From Parelaphostrongylus tenuis (Eukaryota > Nematoda > Chromadorea > Rhabditida > Metastrongylidae), in assembly GCA_019055375.1 (NCBI GenBank), contig JAHQIW010000381.1, positions 248,001-312,000 on the forward strand: DNA of 64,000 nucleotides, written 5' to 3'. Every line of letters begins with the position of its first letter. Position 1 is the stretch's first letter. The position numbers were made by a program, and so were the translations under genes. Positions 45,213 to 57,700 of this stretch are shown in pieces. Below the pieces are notes generated by a model. It was not told where the DNA came from and did not search any database. It was given only the letters and a program-made list of their open reading frames with translations.

Positions 45213-45467
45213 ACCTTTTCGGGGTCGACGTGGACCCACTGCTTCTGCATCTCTAACTGGCAACTCTGGACGGTCTGCCCCACCTCCTCTGCATCTCTAG
45301 CCCCTGTGTGCTGTTGTTAGGCCCAGCACTGTGCCATTGTTTTACGCAACAGCCTGCCGTTGTTAGACGCAGCACGCTGTGGGTTAGAGATGCAGAGGAG
45401 GTGGAGCAGCCTGTCCAAAGTTGCTAGTTAAAGATGCAAAAACCCTGAGTCCACGGTCCCGAATTGG
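45213..45467. mobile_element. Hairpin MITE family 3 upstream of the PDIA4 gene
   Basis: CTTTTCGGGGTCGACGTGGA, CTGCTTCTGCATCTCTAACT and GCCCCACCTCCTCTGCATCT on the left, mirrored by AGATGCAGAGGAGGTGGAGC and TGAGTCCACGGTCCCGAA. It ends 275 bp before the PDIA4 start codon. Confidence 0.82.
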
Positions 45468-45742
45468 TCATAAAGATAGCATACGAAGCTGCGTGATTCT
45501 TCAAACTTTGGCACGTTGTTCAGTGGATGATATCCATCTGGTTTGGTAGACAGTGAGAGGCGAACTTCAGTACAAGCACGTTTTCTCTGCTTTTTGAGGT
45601 TATGTTACCCAAGTTTGGAACATTTCAGCCTGCCTCACTTGTGTCGTAGAGTTATTCGAATTTTTACCGTTCGTACATTCGCTATTATCTCGAAAATTTC
45701 CCCATCACAGTTTTCCCGCAATCTTGTGATTTCTCGTTTAGG

Positions 45743-48700
45743 ATGAAGTGGACGGTGATCCTTCTGCTGCTGTCGGCGAGAGTCGGTGCTGAAGAGGCTT
45801 CGTCCGAAACCCAACCATCGTCATCTGGTCATCCTGACTCAACTGAGAAGGCAAAAACTTTGCCCACCGTTGATCAACCATCATCGGGTGATGCTAAGTC
45901 GTCTGACAAAGAGATGGAGAAGAGTGAGTCCATAGATCAACCACCAATTGGTGATACCGAATCATTTGATAAGGACGGAAATGTCTACGTCCTAACCGAT
46001 AACACTTTCGACAGCTTCATCAAGCAGTATCCGACATTCTTGGCGATGTTCTACTCACCAACGTGGGTTAATTATTGCTTGTTTTCAATTCTCGACTTAA
46101 TTTTTTTAGATCTAATCCAATTCTGTTTTATTTGGTTTTATTGAATTGACAAGAAATTTTCCGAATTTTTCTTTTCTGTTGATTATTTTCCAGGCATTTG
46201 GGTTTTTGTCTCCATCGTCGTTCAGAGCAGCTTCGGTCATATTGACATATAACACTCATACATGTGTTTTAACCAGTTGACTTCCGCGGACCCAAACCCG
46301 CATCCGCCAGCTTGGGAGCGACTTCACTCCCTCTGCCCCGATTAGTCGCCGGCCACAGTACTACTTTTCGTTGAAACCGCACACGAGTCAGTTCAGAACT
46401 TAGGTGTTGGCCTTGCAATGAAAAGTTGTACTGTAGTCGGCGACTAATCTGGACAGATAAGGTGGAGTCATTCCCATGCTGGCACACGCGCCCAGTTTGG
46501 GTCCGTAAAAGTCAACCGGTTGAGATGGAATTGTCTTGGAAACGAAAACGATTGTTGATTCTACACGATTATCGTTGCGTGCCAAAGCGGCGCTTGAATC
46601 CAAACGATATTCGTGTAGCACCGACAATCGTTTTTGCTCTCGGGACAAGTCTATCTCAAAACAAATTTCATAAATCAGAATAACCGCAAGAAGCTTCTCT
46701 AAATGATGATAAAAATAAGAAACTCAAATGCTTGGTGAATAATCAAACAGAATTCGAAAAAGGCCAGTGAATCCATGATCAAATGACTCCAATTTGTGGC
46801 ACGTAAGGTGCTTCCTGTTCTTCCTGTAAGCCGCGACTAGACCCTCCTTCTCAAAAATTTTAGAGAGCTTCGACTTTTTCAACTATCCTTATTTTTACTG
46901 TTTTTTTTAGCAATCTATTTGAACTATGAGGTATATAGAGAAGTAATGTAGTACTATCGCTGAACACTACTATAGGCTCAATTCAGTTGTTTGGTACTTT
47001 TTTTTTGGACGGCAGCAGATAAATATTCGACCTTATCCGCGCGACAAGAATTTTATGGGAGTGCTAGTGATCATTTGAAAGCTTGAATCTCTGGCTAGAG
47101 CCGTACGTGGCCGGTATTTTCGAAACACTCTTTTATAAACGCTGTAAAATCCAAAATACAATAACATTTCAGACGAGCTCGCTTTTTTTTATCTGGCTTA
47201 GATTTCGAGATAAGAAAAAAAAAAAAAGCGTTGTCGTGTGAAACATGATTTTGCTCTGGATTTTATAGCGTTATAAAAGGGTGCTTTGAGAAGCAGCCAT
47301 GTACGGAGCTAGCCAGAGACGTAAGCTTTTTAATGATTACTAACACTCCTTTAAAAAATTCTTATCCAGCGAATGCGATCGAATGTTCATTTGTTGCCGT
47401 TTAACAGAAAAGAACCGATTTTCCTTCATAAACATCATTTGTACTCAGCAGAACCCACTCCTGATACGAATATAGAAAGAGTCTGCTGTGTACTGCTTTG
47501 AACGTTTTTGTTGACTCCTGATCGGCTGTAAGTTATGGACCCCAAGGATGCTGAGTGATATTCAAAACATTGACCCCCAGGCGGAAGTCGAAACCGTGTT
47601 TCACCTAGGCCGGGAGCACATGCTACCACTCCACCACCGATGCCATCGTTCGGCTACCACTTTGTTCGATATAATGCATCTAAGCTTTTAACAACTGACC
47701 GTTCAGGGACTTGATCTGGATTAGTACATATCGGCTTCATATTTAGTCTAGTCTTGACAGTTGTCGGACGAAGCTATGAACCTTTTCTCTGCGAATGTAG
47801 CTAAACTCTTTTCATTATTATTTGCGCCAACTTGTCATGTGGTCTGGTAAGGGCTAAAGGTATCGGGCTGTACAAGAGCTCTTACCAGCCACATGACAAG
47901 TTGGCTCAAATAATGATGAAAGGATATATTGAAATTTGAGCGTGGTCTAAACAAAGCACTCGAAATAAAGGTATACCTAAACTCTATCGATCATCGATGG
48001 TTCGTAAAAAAATGGTGCTTTTCCGTTATTAGTAACCATTTTTTGAAGGGACCTTTTCTACCGAGCAAAGACTTTCCGCTAGACTGTCAGGAAGCAATCA
48101 ATAGCTTAAATCAGGGTGATTTTGAAAATATTCTCGTTCTTTTGTTGAAGGCTACCTACAGCGCTGCATCACTGAGAATAAAATTGCGTTTCACATGTGT
48201 TGCGCGTAATCGCGCGTATTTTCGTTATCTATTTGGAAAATTCCTCCTTGTTTCTTGGAGATGTCTAGGTTTTTCGTATTGTAATTGTAGATGAAATTTG
48301 GTTGTGTCGTTCTTTAGACTTAGACTTTTCATTTTCATTCTATATTGCAAAAAAACCCGCTTAGAAATTTAAGACTAAACAGCTCAAGCCTGTTTATGGA
48401 AAGCATATGAGCGTGTTCAGGATATTTTGAAGTGTCACGGTCACATGCTTTATCCAGAGTTCTTTCCTCAAGACGGAAAAAATCCCAAATTAATTAACGG
48501 AAATCGCGCGCCATATGTGAATCATGGAGCGCATGTGGCGAAGTGGTTAGAGGTGCCCTGCGTCGCACACGAGGTCAATGGCTCGATCTCGTGCTCGTGG
48601 CTCACCAAGCCATTCATCCCTCCGGGGTCGGTAAATTGGTACCAGACAGGTTTCAGACTTGTCTGGGAGGATAGACAGCACTGACTCGGTTCAGCGGGAG

Positions 48701-51700
48701 GCCACCGCGAGTCATTGTAAAGGCCTGATGTGCATTCAATCACCTCAAACGAAGTTAAAAATTGGAGTCGAATGCATGGCGCATCCCTCAAGGATTGATC
48801 ATCGCCGAGAGCTTTATCCTTTATCCTTTATGTGAATCATGGTGCGTGATCGATCCACAGCCGCTCACACCCCCGCCGACAAGCAATGCGCGTTTCATGT
48901 GAAATTTAATTTGGTTTTTCCTGCTACACGGTAATAAAGGGGTCTTTCTAGAAAGCAATTACAGTGCTAGAATCGCCGAGATTGACGCCTTCGACAAATC
49001 AGTAGTCATTTGTGAAAAGACTCTGCCGAGCGAAAATGGTCGAGTGTGAAACATAATTTGGTACTTTTCCGTAAGCTGAGCACCAATTCAACCCTCTGTA
49101 AAAAACGTATTTCTTGGTCTTTTTCAATGTGTGAATAGTTGTTGGATAGTTTAAATCAAAGGAATTTGAACGGTGTATTCCATCTTCAAAAAGGCCTTGT
49201 TGTTGCACTGAAAGAGCAAAAACAGTATTTTGTTTCTCATTGAAAGATTTCTCGCTGACCAAAGCGTTTCCTTTAAAGTTCTACTAACCAATCGATAGAT
49301 CCAATCTTAAGAATTCCAATGATCTATTCGGTTTTTATTATGGACCTGCTATTACGCTGAAAGGGCAAAAATACTATTTTGTTCTTCATTGAAAGATTTC
49401 TCGCTGACCAGAACCTCTCTCTTATAATCTCAAAAACGAAATGATAGATCAAATCTCACGGATTCCAGCAGTGTTTTTGGTTTCGTGAACGGACTTTTTA
49501 GTGCTTCATAAGAACTAGAAGAAAATTGGGTTGCGCACTCGATGCTTTTTTTTCAGTTTTGCAAAGCCCAATCTACTAGTGGTTGTTATAGCGTGATACG
49601 AGGCCAATATTCAAACCGAATAGATTGTTGAAATTCTCAAAATCTAGTCTATCGATTAATTATTGAAACGCCAAAGGAAAAACTTTGGTCAGCGAGAAAT
49701 CTTCGAATGAGAAACAACATTTCATTCCTGCTCTTTCAGCGCAACAAAAAGGCTTTTTTGGAGATAAAATATACCACTGAAATTCTAATAATCTGCCCTA
49801 TGGAATTGTTACTTGAACATTGAAAACGACCAAAAATCACGTTTTTTCCAAGGCATCAAAGTGAGAAGCGGATAAAAAATGTGATCCAATTACGCGAAAC
49901 CCAATCTTCTTTTGGCTATTACAGCGTAATGCGTGGTCCGTTTCAAAAACAAAGTGAATCATTGGAGTCCTCAAGATTTGATCTATGGACTTACTACTAA
50001 ACTCCGAAGGAAAAGCTTTAGTCAGCGAGAATACTTTGAATGAGAGACGAAATTTCGTTTTTACTCTTTCAGCGTAATAACAAGGCCTTTTTGAAGATGG
50101 ATTACACCGTTCAAATCTTTTGATTTAAGCTATTGAATGGTTGTTTAATCGTTGAAAACAAGCGCGAAATAATCTTTTTCTGAAGGGTCGAAATCGAACG
50201 GCGCTTAGCTAGCGAAAAAGTACCCGTGCGCATTAGAAAAGTGTTCTCAGAAAAGAAATAAAATAATGAGCCCTGGCGTACCAACCTCAAAAACATTCTT
50301 TTTTTTTTAAATGATATTGAATGTTCATCACGAGGTTATAAAACAGTCGATCTTATGGATTAATTTTGGTCTACCAACCGAACTCCATCGACTGAACAGT
50401 GGTGATGGACCGGTGTCATTGTACACTATGCCATCACCACATACGCCTCCCTCCTTGTTACAATGCAGGGCTTAATGTGGGGCGGGGGTCACTGACGAGG
50501 AGGCCAAAACCTCCGAAACACCGGTGTATAGCCTTGGCGTACCAACCTCGTTTAGGCTCAGAACATTCTTTTTCTGAAGTTATAATGAGTTCTTTTGAAA
50601 GTTCTCTCAAAAGGTAGACCCTCGACGAACTGACTGAGCAAAAGACACCGTACAGCTGACGAGCCTGCAAGGCTGTAGCGCGTGTCTTGCACTATAGAAG
50701 TGCCCATAACAGACCTCGTGAAAGACTCAGAATACATCGTGAGACTAGATTAGTTCCGAAATGGTCGATTGCATTGATTGTTGAGTATTAAAATTGTTCA
50801 GGTTTAAGCTATTGAACAACTGCTGAAACTCCAGAGAAGCAGATAACGTGTGGTTGTCAAGGGGTTGAAAATGATTGCCGATAAAGAAAGAGTTTTTAGA
50901 AAATTATATGACAATTTTCGATATACAATTGCTAATTTGAGATTAATTTTTTGAGAAATGGAGGAGCTGAAGAAAGAAGATTCATTTTTTAGGTGTGTCC
51001 ATTGCAAGAATTTCGCTCCGCTTTACAACAAAGCGGCGGCAAGTATTCCGTCCGTTCCATTTGTGAGGGTCGATGCGACCGTTGAGAGAGAATTGGCAAA
51101 GCGTTACGATATCACGGGCTATCCAACTTTGAAATTTTGGCGGAACGGTGAGGGTCCAGAGGATTACGATGTTGGTCGAGATGTTGATGGTGAGTACGGC
51201 TGATTGTAATTCTACTTAATATCACCTGTAGTAGGGTTTCAGACGTTGTGATCTCTAAGGCTTCTTGTTTTAAACGATCTCCTTTTTTCCCTTTTATTTC
51301 ACTTTTTCATCTTCAAGAGATTCTTGACTGGCTGCGGTCGCGTACGGATCCTAACTACAAGCCAAAACCAGACGATGTTGTCACCCTTACTTCTGAGAAC
51401 TTCGATGAGTTTATCAGCAATGAAGCTCTGTCTCTCGTCGAATTTTATGCTCCATGGTATGTCAGGATCTACATAGATGTAGCTACACCACTGTCCCTCA
51501 TAATTTCTGATTATGTCTACTTATAGGTGCGGTCATTGCAAAAATCTAGCACCGGAGTATGAGAGAGCTGCTAAATATCTCAAGGCAAGTTGATATTTGT
51601 GCTTACTTTTTCCTCCAGCCCCTTGGGGACCGCCGATGATAGCAGGTGGCGCGTCGCGCGACAGTAGTAGGCAGACAGTGGAGCAGCATCCGTGGCTGCC

Positions 51701-54700
51701 ATCGACCTGCAGATGTTGCCTACCTGCCTTGCTCCTAGATGCGACGTAACTGTTACAGTAGCTGAGGGAGATGCGACGCCGCGCGGCGGCTATGTTTCGT
51801 AGCTCGTGGTCCCCAAGGGGCTTAGACGTACTATGAGGCATCCTTGTCAATGTCTTTCATTTGTACACGATTTGCTCGTATGAGTTCTCCCGTAATATGA
51901 TAGTTGAGCTCGTGTGCTAAGACAGCCTTGCTCCGATAGTCTTAAGCTAAGATAATATCAAGTGATATGCAAATCCTCTATACCTCGGACGGGAGTCGAA
52001 CCCTCATATCACCTTTTCCTGTAGTGCGTGCTGATCTATTGCATTGTCAGGACTCCTTTTCTGCTATCACTCTCACATATAACCAATATCTGTCGGCGTA
52101 ACTGTGTTCGATACCAATATGTGTCTTGTAAGGCCAAACCGTTGATGTTTGGTTGCTGATAGATCGATACCCTGTTTCGCAGAAAGAGTGTTAGCAGAAT
52201 AAGAGCTCCAATAGTGCGATAGGTTAGCATGCGCCCACGGGTAGAGTGAGATATGGGTTCGATTCCCGTCCGAGGTATGAAATTTTGCATATCACTCAAC
52301 ATCGTCGGATATATTTCTTCAACATCATGTTATCACTGAGATATACCTAATTGTACATCTTCAGTCCTTCTGAGCTACATACCTACATGGATACTTGGGA
52401 CGTCCGTTTTCGCTGTTAGTGCGAGCCTCAGCATAGGGTAATTGTGCTGGTTTAGCTGTTGTGTTCCCTGGAATCAAGAGATAATCCTAGCCGGCACTTC
52501 CTCCGGTCGTCCCACATTAGAGCAGTCGCCGGTCTTTGTGGATCAGAGGGTTCTATTACTTTGCGACTCACAGCCACCAACGCAGCAGTGGTCATTCCTG
52601 ATACGGCTTATTCTTAGCAGGCGTCCCGGGTGAAAACGCTGACTTCTTAGTTTGGCTGACCCTAGTGGGGGCGTTCTAACTCGTGTTGTACTTTACAGCC
52701 TGACATCCAGGAAACACTTCCCAGCCAGGATGAGGCTTTAAACCATTTGGAAGGTCTGTGATATGTACAGAAATCAAATTTACGTTTCTACTTTGGCGAC
52801 CTGTCGAGTCAAACGCGGACGCAATAACTCGTCTTGTTGAGTGTGGACATCTCCTCTTATGTTTTATTTCGATATAATATCAGTTATCTCGAGAGCTTCT
52901 GACGTTTCGGTGAATTTCGTCTTCTTCAGAGCCTATAGAGATCAGGCTGTCTACGACCCAGTCAACCAAAGACCTCTATCACTTTTCTCTCATAATGAGA
53001 TCTATCCCAATAACTTGTATTGCAGCGAATTTCGCCTTCTTCAGAGCCTTCATTGGCTCTTATTATATTCTATATTATCATTTACTAGAGAGTCCTCAGC
53101 TCGACTTTTGATGTTTTACACTTATCGACGTGATACTTGGTCCTTCAAGACCGTGGACCCAGCTCCTCTGTATCTCTAGCCCCCAGCGTGGGAACCCTTT
53201 GAATGACTTATTGTATTATATTAATTGTATTGCTGTTGTTATTTTCCTGAGTTATGCCATGTACAAATATGTTATGTTGTTATAAGTAGAGAAATAAGAT
53301 CAATAATACCATTGAAATAATACAATAATACATTCAATGCGTTCCCACGCTGAAGGCCGGAGATGCTGAGGAAATGGGCTAGCGGTCCCGAAAAGGGTCA
53401 GCGCTCTATCTATGTAATTATTGATATAAATGTTGCTCATATCTAGGCTCAGGGTACTACTATCAAACTCGCAAAGGTCGATGCCACTGTTGAGAAAGAT
53501 CTGGCATCAAAGTATGGCGTTGAAGGTTTTCCTACTCTTATGATTATGCGACATGGAAGAAGGTTTGTGGGGTTCTTTTTTTTCCGTGACATTTTCATTT
53601 TGAAAATAGAAAATAGAAGAAATATTTGGATGGGAAAGCAGCAATCTTGTTTGTTTTCTTTCAAATATATCTTGTCTTCGCGTGTATTTCCTCTTTTAAG
53701 AAGCTTCGGACTTTCTCACTAATTAATATCACAGCAGATCAAGTCTCATCATTTTCAAGCCTGAATCTAGAAGTCAAATTGTAACCGTGAAATGTTTACG
53801 GTCGTGGACCTTATTTTCATGATTTTCGAAGAATAGGACTCTTTCCGAGTAACGATCAACGAACATTTATTCTTCAAGCTATCGACTGACCACAACACGT
53901 CTGGCAGAAAAGCCCTGTGCGACGAAATAACGCTGTAGAATTATACACACTGAGATCAACACGCACGGTCTGTTAGCGCGTGGCGCAATGGTTGAAGGGT
54001 ACACTACGATACAGATGTGCTCGATGGTCCGGTCCCCCCACCCTCTCCATTCTTCCGAAGTCAGCAAATTGATATCAGACTTGTCTGGGAGGATAGCAGC
54101 CCTGGCTTGATACATCTATAGGTCGCCACGAGTCATTATTGAGGCCAGATGCGCATCCAATTATTTCAAATTGCTACGAGTGGTGGCGAATGCATAGCGA
54201 TTCCTCAAGGACCGATCAACGTCGAGTGCTCAACTTATATACTCGTTTATTCATTTATTATCAGTCTGTGGTGTGTGCCACCGTGCGTATCGAAGTCAAT
54301 GCTCGTGGTTGCGAAAACGGTGAAGAAGAAGTCAGCGCGCATAGCACACAGGGAGGTGCGGACCCTTATTGACATTAGGGACATTGTAAACAGAGGAATT
54401 GCAATGTATTTTTAGTGGAAGTGAGCGGTGCTCTCATAGCTGCTTGTCTTGGTTGAGCTTGTTGTGGTTTAACTGATGAGAAGACGAGAATGGGCACTTC
54501 TGTTTGCTTCGAGAGATTCAAGCAGTTGTCGCAAGATGAATCTGAAATTGGCGACACCTTCACGTGGACACTAACGAATGTTCTTCTCATGAACAACTGT
54601 CTAATAACTCGACGTCAACCAATAATCTACACTTTTTTCGTGATAATCCAGCGCTCGGGGTTATAATTTAATGTATCCTACCAGCTGACATTTCCTCAAC

Positions 54701-57700
54701 TTCACCGTCTCAAGAACCTGGTAAGAATAAGTTGTCTACAAACCCATTCAGCCAATTTTTTCTATTGAGGTAGTGCAGGTTATTGGATGGTGGGTTGTAG
54801 ATAATCTGATCTTTTCAGGCTCCGAAGAAGAGGAAACCATCGAAACATCAGTTGCTTAAATGAATTGAATCAGAATAAAAGAATAGAGATCGTTACAACC
54901 ACCATATCCGAGGATGCTGAATGATATGCAAATCTTTGGACCATAAGCGGGAGTTGAACCCGCGTGACACTCATCCTAAGGGCGCTTGCTATCGCTACAT
55001 CATCCGAGGTCGCTGATCTAGTTTTCCTCTTTCTTCAGTATGAGCCATCGAAGCTGTCAGAACTGAAGAGTAATTCTGATACTCAGCATAAGTGATCACA
55101 TCTGTCAAGGCGACAGTCACCGTCGTCAACCCAAATATGGATTGTTAAATTTGCTTTGAAATACATCAATCTCTGGGTCTTTCGACCGCTTTTTTATAGA
55201 CCCGCCTAAAATGATATAATCTGATAAAAATGTAATGCGTTTTGAGCCGTTAGGCCTACTGCTATACAGGCGCCTGTAAATCTGTAATTACTATATGGCG
55301 ACTATAATTCATTGTAAAAGTCACAAACTCGACTGCCGGTCACCACAATCTCAGGTAATTCCATCTTCTGATTGTGGTGATTTCTTACTCGGCGTCGATT
55401 CCTCTATAGAGGATTTTTTTAGCCTCAGGGGATAGGCCGAACCGGGGGAGGATGCAACTGATGAGTCTCACACCAGGACGAAACAGTCGCCTGTATAGCA
55501 CTAGACCTAACGGCTCAAAACATATTACATCTCTGGATTTTGCTGAAATTATCCCTAAATGATGAAGAGGAGCCAGATATGGTTGGCTGCCTCGAGGGTA
55601 CTTTGGGTTGCCACATACTTTTTAGTAGACCTTTTTCGAGGCTAGATATTGCATGTTAGTGGTATGCATAGGTTTCGACGGTTTCGCCCGTCTCATCACT
55701 ATCACTCGCCCCAAACTAAGAGTAGCAAAACATTGACTGGTAACAAGGCAGTGCGTACGCGCGGCAATTCTCTTGTCGAGCATCGTGGCATGTTCCTCCT
55801 TTGCTACTGTTAGTTTAGAGCGTGTGGTACTGATGAGACGGTCGAAACCGTCGAAACGTACGTATACGACGGACATGTAGTATCAAGCTCGAAAAGGTTC
55901 ACTAAAGGTCTGGCGGAAATATATTGAAGTTCTTTAACGAGGTTTCCAAAATAAGTTGATTGAAGGCAATATTTTGTGTTCATTTGCCATACACAAAAAG
56001 ATCCTCACCATCTATTAGTCCCCACTTAATCATAAAGTTTGATCCGCGCTTATCATTTTACTAGAGAGAGTTAGGCGTAAGATATGAAAAAAATGGCTCT
56101 CATTCTTTAAATGGCTCTTGCCGTTACTAGTTCTTAATCATTCTAATATCTCAACATTTCCATAGATTCGATTACAATGGACCTCGGGATGGACGAGGAA
56201 TTGCTAATTACATGATTGAGCAATCGAAACCAGCCGCTAAGAAACTTTCGAATGTGGGATCAATAGAGAGGTAAGAGTGTTGGTAGTGCTTTGTGATGCT
56301 AAAGTCGGTAGTTGTTATAGACCAGTTGGAGATCCAAATCTTGCCTGCTAAGCTACTATTATGGTGTGTTCTCTATCTTTGATGACACTGAAAGAGAGGT
56401 AGATGGGGCAAGTTTGGAGATTTCTTCACAATATTTACGTCCTAACGTTGAGGTTTTGCTTAGTCGGTCCGTTGAGCGTAATTTTTTTCATATCATGCAT
56501 TCAGCCAGTGGAGAGTCAGTTAGTCAGGAAAAATCAAAGAGAAAATTATGCGCATTTAGAGTTTTTCATTTCTAGTATATTGTCGTAGTTGTGTCAATCA
56601 GCTTGCAGAGCAAGGCTCAGCTTACTACTAGTACTGAGCGCTTGTGACGTAGTGGTTATAGGTGCCTCTGCGACACACATGGTCGATCGTTCGATCGCGC
56701 GCCAAGGCTTAGCAACTTTTCCGTTCCTTTAGGGTCAGAGCAGTTTAGTACCAAACTTGTCTGCGAGGACTGGCTTCATAGCGCGGTAGGCCGTTGACCA
56801 CCGCAGTTTATTATTAAGGCCACATAACCTCCGCCCCTATCATCTAGAGCGATACCAGATTAAGATGAACGTGCGACGTATCCCTCAAAGATCGATCAGC
56901 GCCGAGAGCCTCAATCTTTTGACCATAATTCTTGTGCTGTCTGAATCAGTGACACTTATATGCGGAGCATTGTGCACATCTATCCTTATGTTCCTAAGCT
57001 TCCGTGAACTGAATCGCCATGAACCATGAAGGGAGGAGGGAGCGGGCGGGTCCCGTTGCTGATGGTTGAGATTTTACATGATCATGCCAACGAAATTGAT
57101 TGATTTCCAATTTAGATTTATGGAAAGAGATGACGTGACCATTGTTGGCTTTTTCACTACTGATTCGAGTTCTCTGGAGGCATACTCAGAATCGGCAGAG
57201 AGAGCTGAGAGAGGTATCACATTTTATCAGCTGATTTTTCTCAAAAACTTTCTTCCAAAGTCTTGCATTGGTAATCTAGGAATTCAAATCAATGGGATAT
57301 ACCGAGGATTCGAACACGTTGAAGAAATATGATGCCAGACCTGACGATATCATAATCTTCTATCCAACTATCTTTCACAGTAAATACGAGCCCAAGATGG
57401 TTAAGTTCAATAAGGTGAGTTTTAACGTTTAATGATATTCTTTTGAGGATCACATGGTACGTTTTTTTACCAAGGCGCGCGACGTTAAATCTAACCCAGC
57501 TGCTGTAATGGCGATTTCGCGTCTTGTGGGGAAGCAGATAGGCAGCCAGACGCCCATGTACAGACATACAGATACCGCCTGACTGTGACTGCCGCGCAAG
57601 CGACGGATTGACGCCGCTTGCCTATTGACAGTGGTCTTCAAAGGGTTATCAAGATTTATTATTATTTCAGCCAGGTGCTACTTCCGAGGAAATGGTTGCA

